In this document: in pieces, positions 34,647-44,212 of the stretch
How the letters are laid out: each line of letters starts with the position of its first letter
Numbering within the stretch: position 1 is the stretch's first letter
Assembly: GCF_016919705.1 (NCBI RefSeq)
Contig: NZ_CP070368.1
Span: 2,092,501 to 2,156,500 of the forward strand
Length of the DNA: 64,000 bases
Direction of reading: 5' to 3'
Source: Paracoccus methylovorus
GTDB taxonomy: Bacteria; Pseudomonadota; Alphaproteobacteria; Rhodobacterales; Rhodobacteraceae
The notes under the pieces: generated by a model
Told to the model about the DNA's origin: nothing
Databases searched by the model: none
What the model saw: only the letters and a program-made list of their open reading frames with translations
Position numbers and translations under genes: made by a program

Positions 34647-35168
34647 ATGGCATTTTCGCGGCTTATCCTGATCGCCTGCGTTGCCGCCCTGACCGGATCC
34701 GGCGCCGGGGCGGACCAGCCGGCGCACGGGTCGGTTCCGCCGCCCGGCAGCGCGGCCTGGTTCGGCCTGCATTTCATAGACACCTCGACCGAAGGCACCA
34801 TCAACGGCGTGCGCGACGATGAAACCCGCCGCATCGAAATGGCCGAGGACGTCATCGCCGAGGATCTGCGCAGTCGGGGCTTTACCCTGCTGGAGCCACC
34901 CGCCGAGCAGATGGCAAAAATCAAGAACCCGACAAAATCCAATGGTCAGGACATTCGCATCGCGCGCGAGATGGGCGCGCATTACGCCGTCTCGGGCGAG
35001 GTGCAGAAGGTGTCGAACCTGATCCTGGCGCTGAATCTTTACATCCGCGACGCGGCCAGCGGCGAAACGGTCCGCGCCGGCGTGGTCGATATCCGCGGCA
35101 ATACCGACGAAAGCTTTCGCCGCGGATATCTGTATCTTTTGAAAAACATCATCTTTCGGGAGGAGTGA
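34647..35168 (+). CDS. Secreted DUF3280/DUF2380-like protein
   Basis: 173 residues with a signal peptide (MAFSRLILIACVAALTGSGAGA). Then AAWFGLHFIDTSTEG, a GFTLLEPPAEQMAKI region and MGAHYAVSGEVQKVSNLILALNLYI (in part), which has the look of a beta-alpha TolB-N or DUF2380 fold. It is coded divergently from the PQQ-ABC operon and 3 nt ahead of the SRPBCC gene, so the two form a small operon. Function unknown. The ribosome site is weak. Confidence 0.82.
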   Translation: MAFSRLILIACVAALTGSGAGADQPAHGSVPPPGSAAWFGLHFIDTSTEGTINGVRDDETRRIEMAEDVIAEDLRSRGFTLLEPPAEQMAKIKNPTKSNGQDIRIAREMGAHYAVSGEVQKVSNLILALNLYIRDAASGETVRAGVVDIRGNTDESFRRGYLYLLKNIIFREE

Positions 35169-35171
35169 CTG

Positions 35172-35723
35172 ATGATTCGACTGCTGGCCCTGACGATGGG
35201 GGCGGCCATGGCTTTGGCCCCCGCCGCACAGGCACATGGACCTGCCCGGCTGAAGCTGGAAATGCAGCAAAAGCTGGATGCGACGCCCGACGAGGTCTGG
35301 GCCGTCATCGGCAAGTTCGACGATATGAGCTGGCATCCCGCGATCGCCAGCCTGGAGCTGACCGGAGATGGGGCGGCCGACCAACCCGAAACATCAACCC
35401 GCGTGCTGCATCTGAAATCCGATGCCGGTGACCCGACGATCACCGAGACGCTGACGAAATGGCAGCCCGAGAAACACTGCTATTCCTATCGCATCGCCGA
35501 GGTCGACGTGACGGTCCTGCCGGTGACCAACTATGCCTCGACCCTTTGCGTCAAGGACGAAGGCGGCAAGGCACTGGTTCATTGGAAGGGCGGCTTTTAT
35601 CGGGGCTATCCGAACAACGATCCCCCTGCCGAGCTAAGCGACGAAGCGGCGACACAGGCGGTCACCGGGGTCTATCAGGCCGGGTTCGACGCACTGGTCG
35701 AAAAGTTCGGCAAGGCAGAGTGA
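35172..35723 (+). CDS. SRPBCC-family protein (MxaD-like)
   Basis: 183 residues with signal peptide MIRLLALTMGAAMALAPAAQA, then a START/polyketide-cyclase-like fold: DATPDEVWAVIGKFDDMSWHP, VLHLKSDAG, ITETLTKW, CYSYRIAEVDVTVLPVTNY. MxaD in methylotrophs is a periplasmic protein of this type that helps electron transfer between methanol dehydrogenase and cytochrome c. The same job with XoxF and c553i is a reasonable inference. GGAGG precedes ATG 35172. Confidence 0.88.
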   Translation: MIRLLALTMGAAMALAPAAQAHGPARLKLEMQQKLDATPDEVWAVIGKFDDMSWHPAIASLELTGDGAADQPETSTRVLHLKSDAGDPTITETLTKWQPEKHCYSYRIAEVDVTVLPVTNYASTLCVKDEGGKALVHWKGGFYRGYPNNDPPAELSDEAATQAVTGVYQAGFDALVEKFGKAE

Positions 35724-35797
35724 CCCTGCTGCCGGGACAACCGGCGCGCATCCAGGTCAGGGGTTCCGCCCCTGCCCGACGGGTCGGGGGGGCGGCC

Positions 35798-36337
35798 TTA
35801 AGGGGCAGGTGTGACGGGTTCCAGCACACCGCCCCGCTCCTGCCAGCCATCGACACCTTCGGGAAACCAGATTACCCCGCTGTAGCCCAGCGCAACGGCG
35901 CGCTTGGCGGCATTCCAGCTCATCCAGCAGTCGCGCTTGCAAAAGACCACCATGGGCGCGGCCTTGTCGTCCCCTGAAAGCCGGGCCAGCCCATCGGCCA
36001 GCCGAGCCTGTTCTGCGGGCGCCAGCCGGTCATAGCCGGTATCGTAAAGCCAGGTGGCGCCCGGTATCGAAAGATGCGGCGGCGCATTCCACAGTGTCCC
36101 TTCGGGCAGGCCCTCGGGTCGGGCGGTGCGCGGCAGCACGTCGATGAAGGGCACTCCGGCCTTGTGCAGTTCCACCGCCTCGGTCGCTCCGACCACCCTT
36201 GCGCCGGCCAGCGTCGCGGGGGTTTCGGCACGATAGGGTTCGCCGTGGAAATCCTGCGGCTCGGGCACCTGCGCACGGGTCTGGGCCGGGGCAGCGCCGG
36301 CCAAAAGGATCGCCAACACTGCCCCGGCCCATTTCAT
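35798..36337 (-). CDS. PQQ-associated rhodanese-like CXXXCW protein
   Basis: 179 residues, signal peptide to about residue 22, then a rhodanese-like domain (VGATEAVELHKAGVPFIDVLP) with the marker VFCKRDCWMSWNAAKRA: a Cys-x3-Cys-Trp pair where rhodaneses have one catalytic Cys. This family is confined to PQQ-dependent alcohol oxidation clusters. Periplasmic; its activity is undefined. Overlaps xoxJ by 4 nt and is the last gene of the xoxF transcript. Confidence 0.9.
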   Translation of the reverse strand: MKWAGAVLAILLAGAAPAQTRAQVPEPQDFHGEPYRAETPATLAGARVVGATEAVELHKAGVPFIDVLPRTARPEGLPEGTLWNAPPHLSIPGATWLYDTGYDRLAPAEQARLADGLARLSGDDKAAPMVVFCKRDCWMSWNAAKRAVALGYSGVIWFPEGVDGWQERGGVLEPVTPAP

Positions 36338-37146
36338 GGTTTCAACGACTTGCCATAATCGTCCAGAAGCGGCACCCCGGCATCACGCAGAACGACGTCG
36401 ATTTCGTCCTGGTGCCGCCGGATCAGGCTGTTCAATTGCCGCTTCCATTCCTGTTCGCCCAACCGCACCCCCATGGTGATGCGATAGAACATGCGCGGCC
36501 CGCTGGTTTCCTTGAGCAGCGGCGTGAATTGCAGATCGGCATCCTGCTTGACCAGCGGCCCGGCCAGCGGACCCCAGATCACCGCGGCAGCCAGTTCGCC
36601 GGACTTCACCTGCGCCAGCATCTCGCCCACCGGATCCTCGACCCGGCGATCCACGAACAGGTCCCAGCCGCGCATATTCTTGGCCAGCCCGGCCCGCGCA
36701 AGATTTGTCGCAGGCGGCGTTCCTGCCACGACCCCGATGGGATGATCCTGCAGCGCCGGATCCTCCAGCGTTTCGACCGAGGCCAGCGGGCTGTCCTTGC
36801 GCGTTACGATACCATAGGCCGAGGTATAGTAATGGTTGGTGTTCTGCACCATCTCGTCGCCCTGGGCATAGCCGATGACGACATCGCACAGCCCGGCGCG
36901 CAGGGTCTTGCGGATAAAGCCGGGTCCCTGCGGGAACCATGTATAGACCACCGGCAGGCCCAGCTTTTCACCGAAAAGCTCAGCGATGCGGTTTTCAAAC
37001 CCTTGGCCGTCTTCCGACGACATCGGCACGGCGGCGGGATCGGCACAAACCCTGAACTCGGTCTTTGAGCGCAGATCGGCAACCTGCGCCGAGACGGTTG
37101 TCACGGCGCAGATCAACAGAGCCGCAAGGGCGAGGGCGGGTCTCAT
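36334..37146 (-). CDS. xoxJ: XoxJ periplasmic binding protein
   Basis: 270 residues, signal peptide (MRPALALAALLICAVTTVSA), then an extracellular solute-binding family 3 fold: FRVCADPAAVPMSSEDGQGFENRIAELFGEKLGLPVVYTWFPQ (in part), VVIGYAQGDE, IGVVAGTPPATNLARAG and a C-terminal Lys-rich end. XoxJ is always found with xoxF and cytochrome xoxG/cycB. A role in XoxF maturation has been proposed from structure of homologues. Overlaps cycB by 4 nt. Confidence 0.92.
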   Translation of the reverse strand: MRPALALAALLICAVTTVSAQVADLRSKTEFRVCADPAAVPMSSEDGQGFENRIAELFGEKLGLPVVYTWFPQGPGFIRKTLRAGLCDVVIGYAQGDEMVQNTNHYYTSAYGIVTRKDSPLASVETLEDPALQDHPIGVVAGTPPATNLARAGLAKNMRGWDLFVDRRVEDPVGEMLAQVKSGELAAAVIWGPLAGPLVKQDADLQFTPLLKETSGPRMFYRITMGVRLGEQEWKRQLNSLIRRHQDEIDVVLRDAGVPLLDDYGKSLKP

Positions 37147-37799
37147 CCGCTCATGCAGGAATCTTCCTGCGCAGCAAATTCATCGGACTTGTCCTCTTTA
37201 TTCGCCGGGCGGCCCCGTGGCAGATCGCCAGTGCCCCGCGCCAGCAGATAGGCATAGATATCGTCAATATAGCACCAGACGTTCTTGTTGGTACCAAAAG
37301 CTGGCATGACCAGATTGGCGGCCTTGTTCACCTCTTGTTTACCCGACGCGGCGATTTCCAGAAAATCGTAATAGTCGAGGGTCAGCACCGAGGTCTTCAG
37401 CGCCGGCGCATAGGTCGAGCCTTCGCCGTCCGGGCCGTGGCAGACGTGGCACTCCGCCGAATAACGGCGATAGCCCGAAAACGTCGCATAATCGATCTTG
37501 CCGTCCGTGATCTTGTAGGTCGGGATATCGTCGACCGTATACCAGCGGCCGTTCTCAAGATGGTCGGGGGTGATGTCGGTGCCATTCGGCAGGGCGGTTT
37601 TGGCGCCCGCTTCCTCGGTCTGCGGTTCCTCCTTTGCGGCCTGCTCTTGCTGCGCATCCCCCGAAACGGCGGCGGCAGCGCCGGCCCCGGCCTGCGCCGG
37701 GGGCGTGTCCGTGGTCTGCGCAAGGGCCGTTCCGGTGATGGCACAAGTCGCACACGCGACACAGATCGCCATCAGACTGGCGGTCGTCTTGCTCGTCAT
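37143..37799 (-). CDS. cycB: Cytochrome c553i (XoxG-type electron acceptor)
   Basis: 218 residues with signal peptide (cut near TALAQ), an Ala/Glu-rich linker of about 45 residues (GAAAAVSGDAQQEQAAKEEP), then a class-I c-type cytochrome domain: heme-binding CHVCHGPDGEG and the axial Met in NLVMPAFGTNKN. An extra Cys pair (VWCYIDD, DSCMSG) may form a disulfide. It is the periplasmic electron acceptor for XoxF; in Paracoccus denitrificans a gene of this kind lies between the xoxF and xoxJ homologues. The motif copy at 37892 is 93 nt upstream of its start. Confidence 0.94.
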   Translation of the reverse strand: MTSKTTASLMAICVACATCAITGTALAQTTDTPPAQAGAGAAAAVSGDAQQEQAAKEEPQTEEAGAKTALPNGTDITPDHLENGRWYTVDDIPTYKITDGKIDYATFSGYRRYSAECHVCHGPDGEGSTYAPALKTSVLTLDYYDFLEIAASGKQEVNKAANLVMPAFGTNKNVWCYIDDIYAYLLARGTGDLPRGRPANKEDKSDEFAAQEDSCMSG

Positions 37800-37836
37800 G
37801 AATTTCCTCCCTGGCTGTCACCCGAAGATGATCGCT

Positions 37837-37860
37837 CGCCCCAAGGTTACCCTTGGGGCG
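37837..37860 (-). terminator. Hairpin between xoxF and cycB
   Basis: A perfect 10-bp stem CGCCCCAAGG/CCTTGGGGCG around TTAC, about 40 nt after the xoxF stop and 38 nt before the cycB start, with no long T-tract. It may terminate or attenuate xoxF transcription or stabilise its mRNA, while cycB has its own upstream motif. Confidence 0.65.
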
Positions 37861-37891
37861 GCGAGTTTCGAGTCACAGTTTGCTTTTCTGC

Positions 37892-37904
37892 ACCAAAGTA
37901 TTAG
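37892..37904 (-). promoter_or_regulatory. Shared XoxF-cluster motif, copy 2 (upstream of cycB)
   Basis: ACCAAAGTATTAG on the plus strand, which is CTAATACTTTGGT in the direction of cycB. It overlaps the xoxF stop codon (TAA is part of the motif) and lies 93 nt before the cycB start. Confidence 0.6.
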
Positions 37905-39703
37905 CCCGGCAGTTCGAACACGGTCAGTTGACCGCCCAGCTCGGTGTATTGCGACAAGGAGGCATAGCCGCCCACCGCGCCAAGGCCTTCGTTGGGGTTG
38001 GTCAGGCCAGCCGCAAGGCCGATCCCGGCCCAGCCGCCGACACCCGACAGGATGCCGACATACTGTTTGCCGCCATGTTCGTAGGTCATCACGTTACCGA
38101 TGATGCCCGAGGGGGTCTTGAATTTGTAGAGTTCTTCACCCGTCGTTGCATCCACGGCCTTCAAAAAGCCCTCGAGCGTGCCATAGAAGACCACGTCACC
38201 CGCAGTTGCCAGCGCACCCGACCAGACCGAGAACTGTTCCGGCAGCGACCACTTGATCTCGCCCGTGGTGTTGTCCCAGGCGATAAAGTTGCCCATGCCG
38301 CCATGGCTGTTGGGGGCGGGATACATCGACAAGGTGGCGCCGACATAAGGTTGGCCCGCAGTATAGGCCACGCGGAACGGTTCGTAATCCATGCAGACGT
38401 GGTTGGTCGGCACATAGAACAGGTTGGTCTTGGGCGAGAAGGCCGCCGGCTGCTGGTCTTTGGTGCCCAGTGCCGCCGGGCAGACGCCGGTGGTATTCTC
38501 ATCCTCGCCGTTCTGGGCGGTCGAAAACTCGGCGACCACGGCCGGGCGGCCAAAGGTTTCCGAATTCGGGTCCATATCGACGCCGGTGGTCCAGTTCACC
38601 ACAGGATCGAATTTCTCGGCCACCAGCAGCTCGCCGGTTTCGCGGTCCATGGTATAGGCCAGACCGTTGCGGTCGAAATGGGTCAGCAGTTTGCGTTCCT
38701 GACCATCGACCGTCTGGTTGGTCAGGATCATTTCGTTGACGCCGTCAAAGTCCCATTCGTCATGCGGCGTCATCTGATAGAACCACTTGGCCATGCCGGT
38801 GTCGGCATCCCGCGCCATGATGGTCATAGACCATTTGTTGTCGCCCGGCCGCTGCGAGGGGTTCCAGGTCGAGGGGTTGCCGGTGCCGTAATAGACCAGA
38901 TTCAGGTCTGGATCATACGAGAACCAGCCCCAGATCGTGCCGCCGCCGATTTTCCACTGATCGCCTTCCCAGCTGTTGAGCGAGCTGTCGGCACCGATCG
39001 GCTTGCCAAGATGGGTGGTTTTTTCGGGATCGACCAGCATCTCGTCGTCAGGCCCGGTGGAATAGGCTTTCCACGCCTCGGTCCCGTCGGACAGGTTCAG
39101 CGCAGTCATCCGGCCACGGACGCCGTATTCGCCGCCCGAGATACCGACCAGAACCTTGTCCTTGACCGGAACGACCGTGGCGGTCAGCGTCTCGCCGATG
39201 CCCGGATCACCGATCTTGTTGGTCCACTTCACCTCGCCGGTTTTGGCATCCAGAGCCACGACCGTGGTATCGGCCTGACCCAGCAGGATCATGCCGTCGG
39301 CATAGGACAGGCCGCGATTGACGGTATCGCAGCACATCACCGCAATGACGTTGGGATCCTGCTGCGGCTCATACTTCCACAGGATCTTGCCGTTGTCGTT
39401 CAGGTCCAGTGCGAAGACGTTGTTCGGAAAGGGGGTATGGACATACATGACGTCGCCGATCACCAGCGGCGCACCTTCATGCCCACGCAGCACCCCGGTT
39501 GAAAAGGTCCAGGCGACGCGCAGATCCTTGACGTTGTCCTTGTTGATCTGATCCAGCGTCGAATACCGCGTGTTCGCGTAATCGCCCATCTGGATCGCCC
39601 ATTGCTGGGGTTTGGCGATCTCAGCCAGTACGCTGTCATTGGCCAGCGCCGCCGTGCCGGACATGAGCAGCGCAACACAGGCGCCGTTCAGCAGGTTTTT
39701 CAT
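37901..39703 (-). CDS. xoxF: Lanthanide-dependent methanol dehydrogenase XoxF
   Basis: A PQQ-containing periplasmic alcohol dehydrogenase of 600 residues that oxidises methanol (and formaldehyde). Signal peptide [21 protein letters not shown], tryptophan-docking beta-propeller (many W-containing repeats), the adjacent-cysteine ring [10 protein letters not shown], and the active-site stretch [13 protein letters not shown]. In the last, the catalytic Asp (~318) is followed two residues later by a second Asp (~320). That Asp-x-Asp pair marks XoxF; calcium-type MxaF has Ala there. ATG 39703 follows GGAGG; an upstream in-frame start at 39853 has no signal peptide. It lies upstream of cycB and xoxJ. 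Confidence 0.96.
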   Translation of the reverse strand: MKNLLNGACVALLMSGTAALANDSVLAEIAKPQQWAIQMGDYANTRYSTLDQINKDNVKDLRVAWTFSTGVLRGHEGAPLVIGDVMYVHTPFPNNVFALDLNDNGKILWKYEPQQDPNVIAVMCCDTVNRGLSYADGMILLGQADTTVVALDAKTGEVKWTNKIGDPGIGETLTATVVPVKDKVLVGISGGEYGVRGRMTALNLSDGTEAWKAYSTGPDDEMLVDPEKTTHLGKPIGADSSLNSWEGDQWKIGGGTIWGWFSYDPDLNLVYYGTGNPSTWNPSQRPGDNKWSMTIMARDADTGMAKWFYQMTPHDEWDFDGVNEMILTNQTVDGQERKLLTHFDRNGLAYTMDRETGELLVAEKFDPVVNWTTGVDMDPNSETFGRPAVVAEFSTAQNGEDENTTGVCPAALGTKDQQPAAFSPKTNLFYVPTNHVCMDYEPFRVAYTAGQPYVGATLSMYPAPNSHGGMGNFIAWDNTTGEIKWSLPEQFSVWSGALATAGDVVFYGTLEGFLKAVDATTGEELYKFKTPSGIIGNVMTYEHGGKQYVGILSGVGGWAGIGLAAGLTNPNEGLGAVGGYASLSQYTELGGQLTVFELPG

Positions 39704-39813
39704 GATTTTCCTCCACATGCCGGTGGTCGCGCCTCTCCTCAAGCGCACACACCTTATAACGGAAGGTTCGGGTCCGGCCGCACTTGCGTCAACGCGGCCG
39801 GTAGGGTCATTGG

Positions 39814-39828
39814 ACCAAAGTATTAGGG
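39814..39828 (-). promoter_or_regulatory. Shared XoxF-cluster motif, copy 3 (upstream of xoxF)
   Basis: ACCAAAGTATTAGGG on the plus strand (CCCTAATACTTTGGT toward xoxF), 111 nt before the xoxF start in the 185-bp gap after fghA. Thirteen bases are identical with copy 2. Confidence 0.62.
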
Positions 39829-39888
39829 AAATACGGCAATAGGTATGGGGCAATCACCCCGGCCGGCCCCCAAAACATCCTCCGCGGG

Positions 39889-40728
39889 TCAACCAAGCCG
39901 TTCGGCATGCCAGCGAACATGGTCGGCCATGAAGGTCTGGATGAAGAAATAGCTGTGATCATAACCCTGTTGCATGCGGAATGTGCCGGGCTGGCGGCGT
40001 TCGGCCATGGCGTGGGCCAGCGCCTCGGGCTTGAGCAGGTCGAGGAACTGGTCGCTGCTGCCCTGATCGATCAGGACCTCACCCGGATAGCCGCGTTGAC
40101 GCATCAGCAGGGTCGAATCATGCCTTTCCCAAGCGCTGCGGTCCTGGCCCAGATAGGCGGCGAACTGCTTGCGGCCCCAGTCGGATTCGCTGGGATGCGC
40201 GATCGGTGCAAAGGCCGAGACGGATTTGTAGCGTTCGGGAAAGGTCATGGCGATGGTCAGCGCGCCGTGACCGCCCATGGAGTGTCCGGTGATGCCCTGC
40301 GCCTCGCGATCCAGCGGGAAATTGCCAAAGACCAGTTCCGGCAATTCGTGGGTGATATAGTGCCACATGCGGAAATGCGGCGCCCAAGGCGCCTCGGTCG
40401 CATCGACATAAAAGCCGGCGCCCTGACCCAGATCATAAGCCTCGTCATTGGCCACGCCCTCGCCGCGCGGCGAGGTATCGGGAAAGATCAGCGCGATACC
40501 GTATTCAGCCGCCCATTCCTGCGCGCCGGCCTTGGTCATGGCGTTTTCATGCGTGCAGGTCAGGCCCGAAAGATACCACAACACCGGCACCTTGCCGTGC
40601 TGGGCGTCGGGCGGCAGGTAGACCGCAAAGGTCATCGGCGTGCCGGTCGCCTGCGATTGGTGGCGATAGACGCCCTGAATGCCGCCGAAGCTGCGGTTTT
40701 CCGATACGGTTTCATAGGCCAGCGTCAT
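39889..40728 (-). CDS. fghA: S-formylglutathione hydrolase
   Basis: Hydrolyses S-formylglutathione to glutathione and formate, the last step of glutathione-dependent formaldehyde oxidation. 279 residues of the esterase-D family: YLSGLTCTHENAM (oxyanion), PDTSPRGEGV, ITGHSMGGHGALTIA (nucleophile Ser in GHSMGG), QGSSDQFL (Asp) and a C-terminal GYDHSYFFIQTFMADH (His). ATG 40728 is used because the long upstream frame to 41142 overlaps the GNAT gene and carries no homology. Overlaps the GNAT gene by 4 nt. Confidence 0.95.
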   Translation of the reverse strand: MTLAYETVSENRSFGGIQGVYRHQSQATGTPMTFAVYLPPDAQHGKVPVLWYLSGLTCTHENAMTKAGAQEWAAEYGIALIFPDTSPRGEGVANDEAYDLGQGAGFYVDATEAPWAPHFRMWHYITHELPELVFGNFPLDREAQGITGHSMGGHGALTIAMTFPERYKSVSAFAPIAHPSESDWGRKQFAAYLGQDRSAWERHDSTLLMRQRGYPGEVLIDQGSSDQFLDLLKPEALAHAMAERRQPGTFRMQQGYDHSYFFIQTFMADHVRWHAERLG

Positions 40729-41246
40729 GGGTTCTTCCCTTCTGTCAGGTCGTGAAACATGACCAGCGCGTCCACATAGCCATGTCGGGGATGAAGAAAC
40801 GCACCTGGCAGCCGGCCGACAATATCGAAACCGGCTTTCTGCCACGAATGAACGGCGTCGGCATTGGTTGCGACGACGAAATTGAACTGCATCGCCCGAA
40901 AGCCCTGCGCCCGCGCCCAGTCCTTGGCGTGAGCGACCAGCGCCCGGGCTATGCCGCGGCCCCGCGCATCGGGATGCGTTGCAAAGCTGGCGTTGGCCAC
41001 ATGGCCAGCCGGGCCGGGCCGGTTGCGGCCGACATGGCTGGTGCCCAGAACCCGCTCGTCGAGTTCGGCCACGAAAGCGGTGAAAGGCGCGGCAAACCAG
41101 TCGGCCAGCGCCTCGTCCCCGGTGATGTCGGGCGGAATGCAATAGGTTTCGCCCGCCCGATAGACCGGTTCCAGGATGGTCCAGATCGCCTGATGGTCGT
41201 CAGGCGTGGCGGGACGGATCAGGATACCTGTCCCGCCCCCGCTCAT
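40725..41246 (-). CDS. GNAT-family N-acetyltransferase
   Basis: 173 residues of the GNAT fold: IRPATPDDHQAIWTILEPVY at the start, ANASFATHPDARGRGIARALVAHAKDWA (acetyl-CoA loop R/Q-x-x-G-x-A as ARGRGIA) and FNFVVATNADAVHSWQKAGF. Substrate unknown. It lies between a ClpP-like gene and fghA, overlapping both by 4 nt, so it is co-translated in the formaldehyde operon. Nothing in the sequence links it chemically to C1 metabolism. Confidence 0.88.
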   Translation of the reverse strand: MSGGGTGILIRPATPDDHQAIWTILEPVYRAGETYCIPPDITGDEALADWFAAPFTAFVAELDERVLGTSHVGRNRPGPAGHVANASFATHPDARGRGIARALVAHAKDWARAQGFRAMQFNFVVATNADAVHSWQKAGFDIVGRLPGAFLHPRHGYVDALVMFHDLTEGKNP

Positions 41247-41878
41247 TTCAGCTCATCCGCCGAGCGGATGACCTTGCCCAGCAAGCCATAGTCCAGCGCC
41301 TCTTGCGTATTCAGCCAGAAATCGCGCTGGGTGTCCTTTTCGATCCGCTCGACCGGCTGGCCGGTGGCATCGGCAAAGATCTGGTTCAGCCGGTCGCGCA
41401 TCAGGCGGACCTGTTCGGCCTGGATCATCATGTCGGTCGAGGTGCCGCCGATCCCGCCGGAGGGCTGATGGATCAGGAAGCGGGTATTGGGCAGGCAGTA
41501 ACGGTTTTCCCGTTCCGCGCCGACAAAGATCAACGCCCCGGCCGAGGCGACCCAGCCCGAACCGATGGTGCGCACGGTCGGACGGATGAACTTGATAACG
41601 TCATGGATCATGTCGCCGGATTCGACATGCCCACCGGGCGAGGAAATCAGCATGTTGATCGGGGCGTCGCTATCCTCGGCCAAGGCCAGCAGGTGCGCCA
41701 CGGTGCGCTGCGCCAGCTTGTCGGTGATCGGGCCCGCGACGATCACCGTGCGCGATTTGAAATACAGCTTGCCGATCTTGTCACCCTCGGGCAGGCCGAG
41801 CCCTTCGTCCTTCGACCCCTCCTGGTGGCGCTCGTCTTCATCGTCGTCATCGTCGTCCAGGTGGAAATGCTTTGCCAT
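41243..41878 (-). CDS. ClpP-like serine protease with acidic N-terminal tail
   Basis: 211 residues, S14 family. Catalytic Ser in GSGWVASAGALIF, catalytic His in FLIHQPSGG, and the Asp region KDTQRDFW (DTERD-like). The N-terminus has a six-Asp run and more acidic residues (LDDDDDDEDERHQEGSKDE), unlike housekeeping ClpP. GSGW replaces the usual MGQAAS of ClpP, placing it in the divergent 'ClpP-like/ATP-dependent Clp protease proteolytic subunit' branch of alphaproteobacteria. ATG 41878 (MAKHFH) follows AAAGGA; 41893 is an alternative. Whether it pairs with ClpA/X is unknown. Confidence 0.88.
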   Translation of the reverse strand: MAKHFHLDDDDDDEDERHQEGSKDEGLGLPEGDKIGKLYFKSRTVIVAGPITDKLAQRTVAHLLALAEDSDAPINMLISSPGGHVESGDMIHDVIKFIRPTVRTIGSGWVASAGALIFVGAERENRYCLPNTRFLIHQPSGGIGGTSTDMMIQAEQVRLMRDRLNQIFADATGQPVERIEKDTQRDFWLNTQEALDYGLLGKVIRSADELK

Positions 41879-41953
41879 GATCGGTCCTTTCATGTTGACG
41901 GCGGGTCCGGTCGCCCGCCCCCGCCGTCCTTTTAACTAAGCAGCCGTTGACGA

Positions 41954-43081
<1,128 letters not shown>

Positions 43082-43181
43082 AGTCTGTTCTCCTTCATCA
43101 CGGCCCGGGGCCCGTTGTTCTTGTCATGGCCTCGGGGGCCGGTAAACCGACCCCCGCTTGTTGTCGTGATCTGCCGGACGC

Positions 43182-43766
43182 TCAGGCCGCAAGAGCGCCG
43201 GAGCGTTTGGCGATATGAGTGGCGATCGCATCCATAAGCGGCGGCGAAAGCGCATCATAGGGTTCCAGCCCCAGTTCGCGCAATCTGGCGCGGATCGCAT
43301 CCATGCGGCTGGGATCGACCCCCGATTCGATGATCGAGCTGACGAATGCCGCAAATTCCGGCGCCGACCAGCCGCCTTCGTCGGACAGTTCGGTATGAAC
43401 GAAGTCCAGCCCGTAGAACGGATGATCCTTGTTCTCGATCCGGCCATACATGTGCACGCCGCAATCCCGGCAGCGATGGCGCTGGATCGGGGCCTCGGCA
43501 TTCACCACCGCAAGCTTCTCGGCGCCTTCCAGCACCTCGATCGCGTCGCGGCCTACGACCGCCACCTGCGAAAAGATCGCCCCTTCGGGCTTCCAGCACT
43601 TGGTGCAGCCGCAGACATGGTTATGCGCAGTCTGCGCGCGGACCGCGACGCGGACCGGATTGGTGCTGCACTTGCAATGCAGCGTGCCGCCCGAAAACCC
43701 GGGTGTGGCCGGCTTGATGCCGTTGTCGACTGCAGGATGAATTTTCACCCCTGATGTATCCACCAT
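43182..43766 (-). CDS. gfa: S-(hydroxymethyl)glutathione synthase (Gfa)
   Basis: Speeds the condensation of formaldehyde with glutathione. 194 residues: zinc-binding [27 protein letters not shown] and [13 protein letters not shown], which supply the Cys sets of the Gfa fold. It lies just upstream of flhA (100-nt gap), the same order as the known Paracoccus gfa-flhA pair. Confidence 0.95.
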   Translation of the reverse strand: MVDTSGVKIHPAVDNGIKPATPGFSGGTLHCKCSTNPVRVAVRAQTAHNHVCGCTKCWKPEGAIFSQVAVVGRDAIEVLEGAEKLAVVNAEAPIQRHRCRDCGVHMYGRIENKDHPFYGLDFVHTELSDEGGWSAPEFAAFVSSIIESGVDPSRMDAIRARLRELGLEPYDALSPPLMDAIATHIAKRSGALAA

Positions 43767-43857
43767 TGTCCAAATCCTCCCCTCGGACCCATGGGACGAA
43801 GGTTCGCCCCATGGCGGGGTCGGAACAAGTGGGCAAAAGGTTGTATTCCGGGGCTGC

Positions 43858-44211
43858 TCAGGCCTCGGGGCGGGTCACCAGCCATGCGGCAATGCCGGCA
43901 CAGGTCAGCGCCTGTGCGGCGATGAACCGCGGATCAAGCCCCAGCCAGATCGCCCAGCCGACACCGACCGTCATGCCGGTGACGGCCCATATCTTTGCAT
44001 TACGGCTGATGATACCGCGTTTGCGCCATGCCCGGATCGGGGGGCCGAACTTGGGATGGCGCATGATGCGCGCGCCCAATCGGGGCGATGAGCGCATAAA
44101 GGCCCAGACCGCCAGCAGCAGGAAAGGCACGGTCGGCAGGACCGGCAGAAACACCCCGACTCCCCCCAGCATCAGAGACAGCCAACCGATCGAGAGCCAC
44201 AGATACCGCAT
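43858..44211 (-). CDS. DUF454 (YbaN-like) membrane protein
   Basis: 117 residues with three to four hydrophobic helices: [21 protein letters not shown] (in part), [40 protein letters not shown]. The N-terminal GxxxPVLPTxPFLLLAxW signature is that of the YbaN/DUF454 family, of unknown function. ATG 44211 is preferred, leaving one base between it and the hemW stop. Confidence 0.88.
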   Translation of the reverse strand: MRYLWLSIGWLSLMLGGVGVFLPVLPTVPFLLLAVWAFMRSSPRLGARIMRHPKFGPPIRAWRKRGIISRNAKIWAVTGMTVGVGWAIWLGLDPRFIAAQALTCAGIAAWLVTRPEA

Positions 44212-44212
44212 C

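Noticed and set aside
37901..39703. Calcium-type methanol dehydrogenase MxaF
   Set aside because: The Asp-x-Asp signature and the cycB-xoxJ partners, and the absence of mxaI, fit XoxF instead.
40729..41142. N-terminal extension of FghA through the GNAT gene
   Set aside because: The added ~138 residues resemble no esterase and overlap a real gene in another frame. A good ribosome site precedes ATG 40728.
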